Part shown: positions 18,376 to 28,001 of the stretch, one piece after another | Position numbering within the stretch: position 1 is the stretch's first letter | Layout of the letters: each line of letters starts with the position of its first letter | NCBI GenBank assembly: GCA_964611585.1 | Contig: CAZTAK010000002.1 | Location: 9,394 to 73,393 of the forward strand | Direction of reading: 5' to 3' | Origin: CAZTAK01 sp964611585 | GTDB lineage: Bacteria > Pseudomonadota > Alphaproteobacteria > SHVP01 | Length of the DNA: 64,000 nt | Program-made: the position numbers and the translations under genes | Notes under the pieces: generated by a model | What the model was told of the DNA's origin: nothing | Seen by the model: the letters and a program-made list of their open reading frames with translations, nothing else | Databases searched by the model: none

Positions 18376-18551
18376 GGGGATTCGGCGATTTCGGCCCGGA
18401 TTCGTCAATATTGCCCGAGCCCCCCCTGGTGATCGACCTGTTCCCTCGAGACGATCATCTTGAATTGCATCGTCGTCACAACGGCGAATTCTCGCGCCGT
18501 CGTCAAAACTGGCTTGATTTCAATGTCTTGTGTGGTTTTCTTATCAAAAAC

Positions 18552-21500
18552 CTAGAGGTCGCGCAGCCGCACCACCCCCGGCGCCATTTCCAGTTCGGCC
18601 CGCAGCGCCGGTGAAATGGCAAACCCGCCCGGCAGACCGATTTCGACAACTCGGCCCTCCTCGGCAATTTGCACATGAAGGTGAATGTGCCCGCGCCCCT
18701 TCGAGGCCGCTTCGAGGTGGGCACGCAGAACGCCGAAATCTTCTTCGGATCCCGCAGCGTCAAGGAATACCTCGAGTCCGGCGGCGGCGTGCGCCACGGC
18801 CGCGTCGAGGGATTGTATTCTCTGCGCCGTAAGCCTGACCTCACCGTTGTCGTCGACCCGGGCCTCGACAGTGGCAAGCACCGATTTGCCGCCCTCTAGC
18901 AATTCACGCGCCGCCGCGAGTTGTTCCGAAAAAACGGTGATCTCGTAGGCACCACTCGAATCCGAAAGACGCAGGAAGGCGAACCGGTTGCCACGCGACG
19001 AGCGGTGTTCGCGCCGGCCCAGCACGGCGCCCGCCAGTTTGATTCGGCGCGCCTCGCCGCTCGCCTGGGCAACGGCGTCGGCATGTGTCACAACGCCCAG
19101 CCGTTCGAGGCTGGTGGCATAGGATTCGAGCGGGTGTGCCGTCAGGTAGGTGCCGACGGCATCGAATTCTTCCTTCAGGAGGTCCATCTTCGACCACGGA
19201 TCGGCCGTGACCCGGATGGTGTCCGGGGCCGTCTCCGACGACGCCCCGAACAGGCTTTCCTGTCCGCTTTCGCGCGCAGCAGCCGAGCTGGCGGCGTGAC
19301 GAAGGAGAGTCTCGGCGGCAGCCAGTACGCCGGCGCGGTTGATTTCGAGAGAATCGAAGGCGCCAGCGCGCGCCAGGTTCTCGATCTGGCGCTTGTTGAC
19401 CAGATGCGGGTCAAGGCGTTCGGCGAACCCGGTCAGGCTGGTGAAGGGACCGCCCGCCTCGCGCGCCGCCACCAGTCCCTGCATGGCGGCGCGGCCCACG
19501 TTCTTGACGGCGGCCAGCGCATAGCGCACCGCCGCGTTGCCGCTTGCATCCGTCTCGACCGTGAAATCGGCACCCGATCTATTCACGTCGGGCGGCAGCA
19601 TGGTGATCTCTAGCCGCTTGAGCTCCTCCCGGGAAACGGCAAGTTTTTCGGTGTGATTGAGGTCGAGTGTCATGGTTGCGGCAAAGAACTCGACCGGATG
19701 GTTGGCTTTGAGCCACGCGGTCTGGTAGGCCAAGAGCGCATACCCCGCCGAGTGCGCCTTGTTGAAGCCGTAGCCGGCGAACTTGTCGACCAGGACGAAA
19801 ACGTACTCGGCGCGATCCCTCTCGACGCCGCGCGCCACGGCACCATCCACAAACGTGTCGCGCTGCGCCGCCATTTCGGATTTGATCTTCTTGCCCATGG
19901 CGCGCCGCAGCAGATCGGCTTGCGCCAGCGTGAATCCCGCGAACACCTGGGCAATCTGCATTACCTGTTCCTGATAGATGATGACGCCATAGGTGTCCTT
20001 GACCACGGGTTCGATGGATTCGTGCAGGAATTCCGGGGCCTCGCGCCCGTTCTTGCAGGCCACATACTTCGGGATGTTCTCCATCGGACCCGGACGGAAG
20101 AGAGCGACCAGGGCAATCAGGTCCTCGATATTGCTCGGTTCGGAATCGCGCAACAGATCGCGCATCCCGCCCGATTCAAACTGGAACACGCCGACCGATT
20201 CGGCACGCTGCAACATCTCGTAGGTGGCGCGATCGTCGAGCGGGATGTGGGCGATGTCGATATCGATGCCGCGCCCGGCCAGCAGCCGCACCGTGCGGTC
20301 GATCACCGACAACGTCTTGAGGCCGAGAAAATCGAACTTCACCAGGCCGGATTGCTCGGCGTATTTCATTGAGAACTGCGTCGCCGGCATGTCCGAGCGC
20401 GGGTCCTGATAAAGGGGCACCAGCTCATTCAGCGGCCGGTCGGCGATGACGATTCCGGCGGCGTGGGTCGAGGCGTGGCGGTAAAGGCCTTCGAGTTTTT
20501 GGGCGATGTCGAGCAACCGATCGACGCCCTCTTCGCGGGCGCGCAAGTCGTCGAACCGCGGTTCCGATTTGATCGCCTCGGCCAGTTTGACCGGGTTGGC
20601 CGAGTTGTGGGGGACCAGCTTGCTGAGCCGGTCGACGAGGCCATAGGGAAGTTGCAGTACCCGTCCGACGTCGCGGATCGCCGCGCGCGCTTGCAGGGTT
20701 CCGAAGGTGATGATTTGCGCGACCCGGTCGTGGCCGAATTGCTCCTGCACGTAGTGGATGACCTCGTCGCGGCGATCCTGGCAAAAATCGATGTCGAAAT
20801 CCGGCATCGAGACGCGGTCCGGATTGAGAAAACGCTCGAACAGCAGGCCGAAGCGCAACGGATCGAGATCGGTAATCGTCAGCGCCCAGGCTACCAGCGA
20901 ACCGGCGCCGGAGCCCCGTCCCGGCCCGACCGGGATGTCGTGATCGCGCGCCCAGGCGATGAAATCGGCAACGATCAGGAAATACCCGGCGTAGTTCATG
21001 CCGGTGATGACGCCGAGCTCGTGTTGAAGCCGTTCGCGGTAAGGATTGGCGGCCTCGGCCTGCGCCGCCGCTGCCATGCCGGCGCGAAAAACCTCGGTTT
21101 CGAGGCGGCGTTCGAGACCGGCAACTGCGAGCACCGCGAGCTCTTCACCCTCGTTGCGGCCCGGTTCGGTCGGGTAGCGCGGCAGGATCGGTTCGCGCTC
21201 GGTGGGCGCATAGGCGCAGCGCCGGGCAATCACCAGCGTGTTGGTGAGCGCCTCCGGCAGGTCGGCAAACAGGGCCGCCATTTCTTCAACGCTCTTGAAG
21301 CGGTGCTCCGGCGTCAGGCGGCGGCGCTCGGCCTGCGAGACGTAGGCGCCCTCCGCGACACAAATGAGCGCATCGTGGGCCTCGAACATGTCCTCGCCGG
21401 CGAAAAAAGCTTCGTTGGTGGCGACGATCGGAAGATCGTGCTGGTAAGCGAGCGCGAGCAGTTCGTGTTCGACCGGCCCGGGGCCTGAGCCGTAGCGCTG

Positions 21501-22028
21501 TAATTCGATATAGAGCCGCCCCGGAAACAAGGTTTCGAGCCGTTGCAACAGCCCCTCGGCGATCTCGGCCTGGCCCCGGCCCAGCAACCGGTCCACCGGC
21601 CCGGAAGCGCCTCCCGTCAGGGCGATCAGGCCGTCGGTCAAGTCCGCGAGCGCGTCGATGTGCAGATGCGGCGGCTCGCCCATCGGGGTTTCGAGAAAAG
21701 AACGGCTCGACAGTTTCAGCAAGTTACCGTAGCCGGTCTCGTTCTGGACCAGCAATACGAGGTATTCGCTGTCGTGCCCGCCGGCGTCGCCGTCGCCGGT
21801 TGCTTCGCGGCGCATCGCAACCGCGGTTCCGACAATCGGCTGGATCCCGGCATTGCGGCAGGCGTTGGAAAATTCGAGGGCGCCGAAAAGGTTGCCGGTA
21901 TCGGTAACGGCAACGGCGGGCATCCGGTGCATGCGGCACAGCGCCACCAGATCGGCGATCCGGAGCGCCCCTTCGGACAGCGAATAGGCGGAGTGAACGT
22001 GAAGGTGGACGAATTCGGCGTGCGGCAT
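18552..22028 (-). CDS. dnaE: DNA polymerase III alpha subunit (DnaE1)
   Basis: Replicative polymerase of the chromosome. The 1158-residue protein starts with the PHP domain (FVHLHVHSAYSLSEGALRIA, His8/His10/His12 region). It has the C-family polymerase catalytic Asp motif PDFDIDFCQDRRDEVI, the palm/fingers region with GPGRGSGAGSLVAWAL, a helix-hairpin-helix, and a C-terminal OB-fold domain (FAFLRLSDSSGAYEITVFSE). Its length fits DnaE1 rather than the shorter error-prone DnaE2. It stands alone, with 335 bp to rpsB and 230 bp to a divergent methyltransferase. Confidence 0.97.
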   Translation of the reverse strand: MPHAEFVHLHVHSAYSLSEGALRIADLVALCRMHRMPAVAVTDTGNLFGALEFSNACRNAGIQPIVGTAVAMRREATGDGDAGGHDSEYLVLLVQNETGYGNLLKLSSRSFLETPMGEPPHLHIDALADLTDGLIALTGGASGPVDRLLGRGQAEIAEGLLQRLETLFPGRLYIELQRYGSGPGPVEHELLALAYQHDLPIVATNEAFFAGEDMFEAHDALICVAEGAYVSQAERRRLTPEHRFKSVEEMAALFADLPEALTNTLVIARRCAYAPTEREPILPRYPTEPGRNEGEELAVLAVAGLERRLETEVFRAGMAAAAQAEAANPYRERLQHELGVITGMNYAGYFLIVADFIAWARDHDIPVGPGRGSGAGSLVAWALTITDLDPLRFGLLFERFLNPDRVSMPDFDIDFCQDRRDEVIHYVQEQFGHDRVAQIITFGTLQARAAIRDVGRVLQLPYGLVDRLSKLVPHNSANPVKLAEAIKSEPRFDDLRAREEGVDRLLDIAQKLEGLYRHASTHAAGIVIADRPLNELVPLYQDPRSDMPATQFSMKYAEQSGLVKFDFLGLKTLSVIDRTVRLLAGRGIDIDIAHIPLDDRATYEMLQRAESVGVFQFESGGMRDLLRDSEPSNIEDLIALVALFRPGPMENIPKYVACKNGREAPEFLHESIEPVVKDTYGVIIYQEQVMQIAQVFAGFTLAQADLLRRAMGKKIKSEMAAQRDTFVDGAVARGVERDRAEYVFVLVDKFAGYGFNKAHSAGYALLAYQTAWLKANHPVEFFAATMTLDLNHTEKLAVSREELKRLEITMLPPDVNRSGADFTVETDASGNAAVRYALAAVKNVGRAAMQGLVAAREAGGPFTSLTGFAERLDPHLVNKRQIENLARAGAFDSLEINRAGVLAAAETLLRHAASSAAARESGQESLFGASSETAPDTIRVTADPWSKMDLLKEEFDAVGTYLTAHPLESYATSLERLGVVTHADAVAQASGEARRIKLAGAVLGRREHRSSRGNRFAFLRLSDSSGAYEITVFSEQLAAARELLEGGKSVLATVEARVDDNGEVRLTAQRIQSLDAAVAHAAAGLEVFLDAAGSEEDFGVLRAHLEAASKGRGHIHLHVQIAEEGRVVEIGLPGGFAISPALRAELEMAPGVVRLRDL

Positions 22029-22258
22029 GGCGGGAAACTCTACGGAGCGAAATCGCGGATCATGCTGCTAGGCCATCGCAGTCCCCAAGGTTCCACAGCC
22101 GCCGGGCCAAGTCATCCACTAATGCGGCCCCTCGCCGGTGCATCTCAAGGCCAAGCGTAGGCCTGCCCCGAGGGGCCCCGGGCACGGCACCTTCACGGCG
22201 GTTGGCGGCAAGCCGCGCGGGTCCTGTGCACCCGTGGGTCACGCAGTATGATGCGGGC

Positions 22259-22837
22259 ATGGACGATTATCTCATCGACCGAGTTCCCCAGGCCCTGCCG
22301 GCCATCGAGGCGGAAACCCGCGACGCCGGGTTCGGCATGGCCTCGGATCGCCGGGCCGGCGCGCTGCTGCGCGTCCTGGCGGCGAGCCGCCCGCAGGGCC
22401 GGTTTCTGGAACTCGGCACCGGCTGCGGTCTCTCCGCCGCATGGCTGCTGGATGGGATGGACAGCGGCGCGACGCTGATTCCCGTCGACGTCGAGGAGAC
22501 CGTGAGTCGGATTGCCGGCCGCCACCTCGGACAGGACCGGCGGCTGACCCTTGTCGTCGCCGGCGCCCAGGCCTGGCTTCGCAGTTTTCGCGGCGCGCCG
22601 TGCGATCTGATTTTTGCCGACGCCATGCCTGGAAAATACCAACACTTCGATCTCGCCTGGGGTGCCCTTTCAAAGGGCGGTATCTATGTCATTGACGACA
22701 TGCTGCCGCAGGACAACTGGCCCGAAGGTCACGCCGGTCAGGTCGAAAAGCTGCTTCGTGACCTCGACAGCCGCACCGATTGCCGGCTGGTGCGCTTGAG
22801 CTGGAGCAGCGGCGTGGTCCTTGCGGTGCGAACTTAG
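22259..22837 (+). CDS. Small SAM-dependent O-methyltransferase-like protein
   Basis: A 192-residue Rossmann-fold methyltransferase, probably of the O-methyltransferase (caffeoyl-CoA OMT-like) group. Motif I is FLELGTGCGLSAAWLLDGM (around residues 49-67), followed by an acidic strand end (IPVDVEE) and a DLIFADAMPGKYQHFDLAW segment that resembles the metal/substrate loop of that group. I start at the ATG at 22259 (MDDYLIDRVPQALPAIEAET). The preceding open frame is not family-like. It runs divergently from dnaE and convergently into lolD. The substrate cannot be inferred. Confidence 0.8.
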   Translation: MDDYLIDRVPQALPAIEAETRDAGFGMASDRRAGALLRVLAASRPQGRFLELGTGCGLSAAWLLDGMDSGATLIPVDVEETVSRIAGRHLGQDRRLTLVVAGAQAWLRSFRGAPCDLIFADAMPGKYQHFDLAWGALSKGGIYVIDDMLPQDNWPEGHAGQVEKLLRDLDSRTDCRLVRLSWSSGVVLAVRT

Positions 22838-22867
22838 TTTCGCGATTCGGGCGCACACCTTCAGGCC

Positions 22868-23569
22868 CTACCCCGGTTCGGTACTCAAAACCCCTTCGTG
22901 CAGATAAATCGTGCGGTCCATGCGCCGGGCCAGCCCCTGATTGTGTGTCGCGATCAGGGCGGCGAGCCCCTCGTTGCGGACGAGATCGAGCAGTTTGGTA
23001 AATACGCCGTCGGCGGTGCGCTCGTCGAGGTTGCCGGTCGGTTCGTCGGCCAGCAATATCTTCGGTTCGTTGGCAATGGCGCGGGCGATGGCGGCGCGCT
23101 GCTGTTCGCCGCCCGAGAGCCGCGCCGGTCGGTGGCCGGTGCGCTCGCCAAGACCGAACCGGCCAAGCAGATCGTTGGCCCGCACCCGCGCCGCCGCTTT
23201 GGTCCGCCCGGCGATCAGTTGTGGCAGGACGACGTTTTCGAGCGCCGAGAATTCGGGCAGCAAATGGTGAAACTGGTAGAGGAATCCAAGCGTGGTGCGC
23301 CGGATCCGCGTGCGCTCGGAATCGCCAAGCCGGACGGTGTCGCGCTCCTCGACGAATACCTCGCCGCCGTCGGGCGGCTCCAGCAGCCCGGCGATTTGCA
23401 GCAGCGTCGATTTCCCCGAACCCGAGGGGCCCAAGAGCGCCACTGTTTCCCCGACGCCCAGCGTCAGCGACGCCCCGCGCAGCACTTCCAGCACATTGCC
23501 GCCCTGGTGGAAGCGGCGGACGATACCCTTGAGTTCGAGGACCGGGCCGGCCGCGGCCGGGGCCGTCAT
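22868..23569 (-). CDS. lolD: Lipoprotein-releasing ABC transporter ATPase
   Basis: ATPase of the Lol system that extracts outer-membrane lipoproteins from the inner membrane and hands them to LolA. The 233-residue protein has Walker [16 protein letters not shown], the ABC signature [19 protein letters not shown], Walker [14 protein letters not shown], and the H-loop Asn/His region ATHNQ. The chosen ATG at 23569 overlaps the lolC stop as ATGA, indicating coupling. MacB/FtsE-type ATPases look similar, but pairing with a LolC/E permease supports LolD. Confidence 0.92.
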   Translation of the reverse strand: MTAPAAAGPVLELKGIVRRFHQGGNVLEVLRGASLTLGVGETVALLGPSGSGKSTLLQIAGLLEPPDGGEVFVEERDTVRLGDSERTRIRRTTLGFLYQFHHLLPEFSALENVVLPQLIAGRTKAAARVRANDLLGRFGLGERTGHRPARLSGGEQQRAAIARAIANEPKILLADEPTGNLDERTADGVFTKLLDLVRNEGLAALIATHNQGLARRMDRTIYLHEGVLSTEPG

Positions 23570-24807
23570 TCGTATCGCAACGCTTCGACCGGATCGAGGC
23601 GCGCTGCCCGCCACGACGGATAAATCGTCGCCAGAAACGAAAGCGCCAGACCCATCAAAACCACGGTCGCGACTTCGCCCGGGTCGATCTTGGCCGGCAG
23701 CTGCGACAGAAAATAGATCTCGGCCGCGAACAGGTCTGTTCCGGTCAGGCTTTCGAGGCCACGGCGGATGGTTTCGATGTTGGCGGCGAAGGCGACGCCG
23801 AGCCCCAGTCCCAGCGCGGTTCCGATCACGCCGATGCTGGCGCCGGCAATGAAGAACACGCGCATCACCATGCCTCGGGTCGCCCCCATGGTGCGCAGGA
23901 TGGCGATGTCGCGCCCTTTATCCTTCACCAGCATGATGAGACTGGAAATAATGTTGAACGCAGCGACCAGAATGATCAGCGTCAGAATCAGGAACATGAC
24001 GTTGCGTTCGATCTGAAGCGCATTGAAATAATGCGAATTGACCTGCTGCCAGTCGTTCAGGCGCATGGGCCCGGTAAGGGGGATCAGGCGCTGGCGCACC
24101 CCGTTCACGTCGTCGGGATCGTCGATCCGCACTTCGATCGCGCCGACCGATTGATCCATACGGAAATAGACCTGCGCCGCCGCCAGCGGCATGAACACGA
24201 ACGCCGAATCGTATTCGAACATGCCGATCTCGAAGGTTGCGGCGACGCGGTAGGCGCGCGCGCGCGGCACCGTGCCGAACGGCGTCGCGGTGCCCTCGGG
24301 CGAGATCAGCGTGAGGGTGTCGCCGACGCGGACCCCCAGCCGCCGGGCAAGCTGGTTGCCGATAATCACGTCGGTCTCGGGGTCGAGCGACACCGGCGCG
24401 GCGCCGCTAATCCCGTCGCCCACCAGGGTGTGCTCCTGCAAATCGCTCATGCGAATGCCGCGCACCAATGCCCCGGTGGCGGTATTGTTGGCGGTCGCCA
24501 TCACCTGACCGTCGATGATCGGGATGGCGCTGACGACTCCTTCGAGGGCGCCGATACGCGTTGCGAGATCGTCATAACCGCGCACCGGCCCGGACACGCT
24601 TTGCACAACCAGATGGCCATTGAGCCCGAGGATGCGCCCGAGCAATTCGTCGCGGAAGCCGTTCATCACCGACAGCACCACGATCAGGGTGCCGACCCCA
24701 AGGGCGATGCCGAGCAGTGAAAATCCGGCGATGACGGAAATGAATCCCTCCGCCCGGCGCGCCCGCAAATAGCGCCCTGCCACCATCCATTCGAAGGCGG
24801 AAAACAC
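23566..24807 (-). CDS. lolC: Lipoprotein-releasing ABC transporter permease LolC/E
   Basis: Inner-membrane permease of the Lol system. The 413 residues show the family pattern: one N-terminal membrane helix ([20 protein letters not shown]), a large periplasmic MacB-PCD-type domain, and three C-terminal helices of the FtsX type. An N-terminal [20 protein letters not shown] segment is typical of LolC/LolE. Only one permease gene is present, as in many alphaproteobacteria where a single LolF-like protein forms a homodimer. It follows proS by 3 bp. Confidence 0.92.
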   Translation of the reverse strand: MFSAFEWMVAGRYLRARRAEGFISVIAGFSLLGIALGVGTLIVVLSVMNGFRDELLGRILGLNGHLVVQSVSGPVRGYDDLATRIGALEGVVSAIPIIDGQVMATANNTATGALVRGIRMSDLQEHTLVGDGISGAAPVSLDPETDVIIGNQLARRLGVRVGDTLTLISPEGTATPFGTVPRARAYRVAATFEIGMFEYDSAFVFMPLAAAQVYFRMDQSVGAIEVRIDDPDDVNGVRQRLIPLTGPMRLNDWQQVNSHYFNALQIERNVMFLILTLIILVAAFNIISSLIMLVKDKGRDIAILRTMGATRGMVMRVFFIAGASIGVIGTALGLGLGVAFAANIETIRRGLESLTGTDLFAAEIYFLSQLPAKIDPGEVATVVLMGLALSFLATIYPSWRAARLDPVEALRYE

Positions 24808-24810
24808 GGC

Positions 24811-26130
24811 CTATCCGCTGAGATAGGAGAGCGCGGCCTCGGGCGACAATTCAAAGCGGTTGCCGGTGCCGCGGTCTTTGATTTCGACGACGCCCTGTTT
24901 GAGGCCGCGCGGCCCGATCACCACCTGCGTCGGCAGGCCGATGAGATCCATGTTGGTGAATTTGGCCCCGGCGCGGCCTTCGGTGTCGTCGTAGAGAACG
25001 TCGAGCCCAGCAATTTTGAGGTTTTGCACCAGGTCTTCGGCAGCCTTGTCACAAGCCTTGTCGCCCGCTTTCAGATTGATGACGCCGGCATCGAAGGGGG
25101 CCACCGCCTTGGGCCAGACGATCCCGTTTTCGTCGTGGCTCGCCTCGATGATGGCGCCCACCAGTCGCGAGACACCGATGCCGTAAGAGCCCATCAGCAC
25201 AGCCGACTCATTGCCGTCGGGACCGGTGACGCGAGCCCCCATCGCTGCGGAATATTTGTCGCCGAAATAGAAGATATGCCCGACTTCGATGCCGCGGGCG
25301 GTGAGCCGGTCATCTTCGGCCACGCGCGCCTCGAACTCCGCCGGATCGTGTTTTTCATCGGTGGTGGCGTATTCGCCGGTCCATTTGTCGATCAGCGGGG
25401 TGAGATCACTGTCGTAATCCACCTCTTCGCGCAGCATGTCGAGACCGGCTAGGTTGCGGTGGCAAAACACCTCGCTCTCGCCGGTGTTGGCGAGGATGAT
25501 GAATTCGTGGCTGAGATTACCGCCGATGGGTCCGGTATCGGCCTTCATCGGGATCGCCTTGAGGCCCATGCGCGCAAACGTGCGCAGGTATGCGATGAAC
25601 ATTCTGTTGTAGGACCGCCGCGCCGCTGCAAAATCGAGATCGAAGGAATAGCTGTCCTTCATCAGGAATTCGCGCCCGCGCATGACGCCATACCGCGGGC
25701 GCACCTCGTCGCGGAACTTCCACTGGATGTGATAGAGCAAGACCGGCAGGTCGCGGTAACTGCGCACCGACTTGCGGAATATGTCGGCGATCTGTTCTTC
25801 GTTGGTGGGGCCATACAGCATGTCGCGGCCGTGGCGGTCGCTGATGCGCAACATCTCCTTGCCGTAGTCATCGTAACGCCCTGATTCGCGCCACAAATCG
25901 GCGGGCTGGATGGTCGGCATCAGCATTTCCTGAAATCCCGCCCGATTCTGTTCTTCACGCACGATCTGTTCGATTTTCTTGAGCACCCGAAATCCGAGCG
26001 GCAGCCACGAGTAGATGCCGGCGCTCGACTGGCGCACCAACCCCGCGCGCAGCATCAGCCGATGGGAGACGATTTGCGCCTCGGCCGGGTCTTCCTTGAG
26101 GGTAGGCAAATAGAACCGCGAGAGACGCAC
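24811..26130 (-). CDS. proS: Prolyl-tRNA synthetase (short, editing-domain-less type)
   Basis: Class II synthetase that charges tRNA-Pro. From the GTG at 26130 (reads [20 protein letters not shown]) the protein is 439 residues, lacking the ~180-residue INS editing insertion of the E. coli type. This short form is normal in alphaproteobacteria. Class II features include [30 protein letters not shown] and [12 protein letters not shown], with an anticodon-binding C-terminus. The frame stays open ~220 bp further upstream, but that part is not family-like. The first codons match the family N-terminus closely. Confidence 0.95.
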   Translation of the reverse strand: MRLSRFYLPTLKEDPAEAQIVSHRLMLRAGLVRQSSAGIYSWLPLGFRVLKKIEQIVREEQNRAGFQEMLMPTIQPADLWRESGRYDDYGKEMLRISDRHGRDMLYGPTNEEQIADIFRKSVRSYRDLPVLLYHIQWKFRDEVRPRYGVMRGREFLMKDSYSFDLDFAAARRSYNRMFIAYLRTFARMGLKAIPMKADTGPIGGNLSHEFIILANTGESEVFCHRNLAGLDMLREEVDYDSDLTPLIDKWTGEYATTDEKHDPAEFEARVAEDDRLTARGIEVGHIFYFGDKYSAAMGARVTGPDGNESAVLMGSYGIGVSRLVGAIIEASHDENGIVWPKAVAPFDAGVINLKAGDKACDKAAEDLVQNLKIAGLDVLYDDTEGRAGAKFTNMDLIGLPTQVVIGPRGLKQGVVEIKDRGTGNRFELSPEAALSYLSG

Positions 26131-26186
26131 TGGAATACTTTCGTTGCGGGATCCGTCATTTCCACGCCCGACTCGCGCGGCGGCAC

Positions 26187-26215
26187 ACTCTATTAACCGC
26201 CCCCGGGCTTGGCAA
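26187..26215 (-). promoter_or_regulatory. Candidate proS-lolCD promoter
   Basis: On the minus strand TTGCCA (26210-26215) is followed after 17 bases by TAGAGT (26187-26192). The -10 is ~57 bp ahead of the proS GTG. It would make proS-lolC-lolD a transcription unit separate from the nuo cluster. Confidence 0.45.
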
Positions 26216-26256
26216 TGGCGGCGGGCGGCGCGGTGCTTTGGACCCGGCGGCGCCAC

Positions 26257-26301
26257 TTGCGGCATTGCCACGGGCGCCAATACACTTGACGTACCGCGTA
26301 C
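26257..26301 (+). promoter_or_regulatory. Candidate higBA promoter with palindromic operator
   Basis: TTGCGG (26257-26262) and TACACT (26281-26286) are 18 bases apart. Just downstream, at the predicted start of transcription, is the perfect inverted repeat GTAC-CGC-GTAC (26291-26301). A TTGACG at 26286-26291 could serve as an alternative -35. HigA proteins repress their own operon by binding palindromes near the promoter, so this is a natural operator candidate. Confidence 0.4.
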
Positions 26302-26320
26302 TGATGATTCATGGTGAGTC

Positions 26321-26599
26321 TTGGTCACGGGTTTCCGGAACCGGGACACCGAGCGGCACTATGGAGGCACGCGTGTTCCCCGTTTCGAAGGCTTCAGCCG
26401 CAAGCAGGCGAACCGCCAATTCACCTATTTGAATGATGCGGCGAGCCTTTCCGACCTCGCTTCCATTCCGGGTAGCCGATTCAAGGCGTTGACCAACCGC
26501 TCGGGGGTGTACAGCATCCGGATCAACCGCCAATGGAGGATAGAATTCGAGTGGGACGACAGTCCCACAAGCGTTGCGATCACCAAGCACTACGAATAG
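26321..26599 (+). CDS. higB: HigB-type toxin (RelE/ParE superfamily)
   Basis: Predicted ribosome-dependent mRNA interferase of a type II toxin-antitoxin pair. The 92-residue protein shows the HigB/plasmid-maintenance killer pattern: [20 protein letters not shown], then [20 protein letters not shown] and the C-terminal strand [20 protein letters not shown]. An in-frame TGA at 26315 forces the start to lie after it, and the first usable codon is the TTG at 26321, so low translation of the toxin is plausible. higA begins 13 bp downstream. Toxin-first order is the usual HigBA arrangement. Confidence 0.88.
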   Translation: MVTGFRNRDTERHYGGTRVPRFEGFSRKQANRQFTYLNDAASLSDLASIPGSRFKALTNRSGVYSIRINRQWRIEFEWDDSPTSVAITKHYE

Positions 26600-26612
26600 C
26601 GGAGTCAATACG

Positions 26613-26915
26613 ATGACGAAATACGGTCTCCCTCCACGCCATCCGGGAGAACTGCTTGCAGGCGAATTGAAAGAACTCGGTATGTCGGCAAGTGCATTTG
26701 CCCGCGCTCTCGGTGTTTCAACCAACCGCATCACCCAGATATTGCGGGGCCAACGATCCATCTCGGCCAATACATCCCTGCGCTTGGCTCGGTTCTTTGG
26801 CTGTGGCGATCAATTCTGGCTGAACTTCCAGAAAACCTATGACATCCGCCTCGCGCAACGTCAGGCCGGCAAGAAAATCGAACGCGAGGTCACACCCCTC
26901 AAGGACGTGGCCTGA
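26613..26915 (+). CDS. higA: HigA-type antitoxin (XRE family)
   Basis: Antitoxin and autorepressor of the HigBA pair. The 100-residue protein has the family start PPRHPGELLAGELKELGMSA. It continues into a helix-turn-helix (residues ~22-65: SAFARALGVSTNRITQILRG, then SLRLARFFGCG) and the typical FWLNFQKTYDIRLAQ segment. The ATG at 26613 is preceded by GGAG at the right distance. The pair runs opposite to its neighbours, between proS and an exported hypothetical protein, as expected of a mobile stability module. Confidence 0.92.
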   Translation: MTKYGLPPRHPGELLAGELKELGMSASAFARALGVSTNRITQILRGQRSISANTSLRLARFFGCGDQFWLNFQKTYDIRLAQRQAGKKIEREVTPLKDVA

Positions 26916-26950
26916 CCCGCAAGATCCGGCGCTGCGCCAGAACGGCTCCC

Positions 26951-27406
26951 TCAGTCGGCGAATTCCTCGCGGCACAGCGCCACCACGCCGTCGAACACCG
27001 GGTCCGAGAGCGGTTGCCCGTTGAAGGTGAGCCGGCCCCGCTTCAGTTGTTCGACGGTGCCGAAGTCGGCGGCGGTCTCGCCCATGCCCACGGGCGCGGC
27101 GACACCGAGGTACTCGTAGATATTCACGGTGATGTCGATGGCGATGGTCTCGGGCAGTTCGATGCGACGGCTGCCCGGCACGTCGGCAGGCGCGACGCTG
27201 CGGCCGTGAACATCGACGCCGGGCCGGTAGGCAACGTCACCGTCGGGCGCGTAGCGGATCAGTTTGCGGCATTCCTTTTCGGTGACCACAATCTGCGGCG
27301 GCAGGTCCTCGGTTTCGTCGGCGCGTGCAGGCGCGGCCGGGCCAATGGAAAACAAGACCCCTGCCCACAGCATCAGGGCGGCCGCAACCGGGCGGGAAAT
27401 CGACAT
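26951..27406 (-). CDS. Exported hypothetical protein
   Basis: A 151-residue protein starting at the ATG at 27406, with a clear signal peptide (SISRPVAAALMLWAGVLFSI, cleavage after APARA near residue 29). The mature part has two Cys residues (KECRKLIRYAPDGD near the N-terminus, ALCREEF near the end) that could form a disulfide, and the phrase VAYRPGVDVHGRSVAPADVP. It is probably periplasmic. I do not recognise the function. A similar motif occurs, to my recollection, in uncharacterised alphaproteobacterial proteins. It converges with higA. Confidence 0.75.
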   Translation of the reverse strand: MSISRPVAAALMLWAGVLFSIGPAAPARADETEDLPPQIVVTEKECRKLIRYAPDGDVAYRPGVDVHGRSVAPADVPGSRRIELPETIAIDITVNIYEYLGVAAPVGMGETAADFGTVEQLKRGRLTFNGQPLSDPVFDGVVALCREEFAD

Positions 27407-27641
27407 TTTCAGCGGGGATCCTGGCACCATAGGTTCATGCGTCAATTATGCAATTCTCCCGCCAGTCCGGGAAAAATTTTGCCGTTGTCAACCGCAAAAC
27501 CCTAAATTTTTGGGTGACTTGGCGCCGGTACGGCTCTAGACTTTTCGCGCTCATAATGGCTGAAAATCACGAAAATCACGGCCCGAGTTTTTGGGGAGGG
27601 TAACTTCAGCGGCGCGTCCGACAATAAAATATAATACCGCG
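27407..27641. other. AT-richer intergenic region without a gene
   Basis: About 235 bp noticeably richer in A/T than the surroundings. It holds a direct repeat GAAAATCAC x2 around 27560-27580 and a perfect TATAAT at 27630-27635 that seems to serve the small transcript described next. No open frame here looks coding. Confidence 0.5.
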
Positions 27642-27704
27642 ATCGGCCCGCGAGGGCTGAGCCGCTCAAGCGAAGCAGGGTTTCCGAACCTTGCTTCTTT
27701 TTTT
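27642..27704 (+). ncRNA. Candidate small RNA with intrinsic terminator
   Basis: A perfect TATAAT (27630-27635) is followed ~6 bases later by a ~63 nt segment. That segment has a GNRA-capped mini-hairpin (GCCC-GCGA-GGGC) and then a strong intrinsic terminator: stem GAAGCAGGG (27672-27680) with CCTTGCTTC (27689-27697), an 8-base loop, and seven T (27698-27704). No open frame fits inside, and the nearest plus-strand gene (higA) ends ~760 bp upstream. A -35 match is lacking (CAGCGG at the 17-base spacing). I cannot assign it to a known RNA family. Confidence 0.5.
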
Positions 27705-27761
27705 GAAGTCATGCAATTTCAAAAGGTTAAGAGTGCTGTCTGATGTGTACGTTTAACATAT

Positions 27762-27998
27762 CTACAAGTCCCGCACGTTGATCCAGCCGGTTTTGATTAC
27801 CGCCCAGATCGCGATCCACACGACGCCCGCCAGAACCGTCGTTATCGCAACCTTGAGCCCCATCCGCGGCTTCGCGGGTGCGCTCTCGACGGTGCCGGGC
27901 GCGATTTCCTTGGCCGGGTGAGCACCCCACGGCAACACCACGAACAGACACAGCCACCAAGTCACGAAATATACGGCGAGTCCGGTGACCCAGGTCAT
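27762..27998 (-). CDS. DUF1467 family small membrane protein
   Basis: A 78-residue protein with two membrane helices (GLAVYFVTWWLCLFVVLPWG near the N-terminus and VAITTVLAGVVWIAIWAVIK near the C-terminus) joined by a short Pro-rich loop containing GAHPAKEIAPGT. This pattern fits DUF1467, a small alphaproteobacterial inner-membrane family that commonly follows methylmalonyl-CoA epimerase and RNase J genes, as here (3 bp after mce). The function is unknown. Linkage suggests it is simply the last gene of the nuo-rnj-mce run. Confidence 0.82.
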   Translation of the reverse strand: MTWVTGLAVYFVTWWLCLFVVLPWGAHPAKEIAPGTVESAPAKPRMGLKVAITTVLAGVVWIAIWAVIKTGWINVRDL

Positions 27999-28001
27999 AG
28001 C

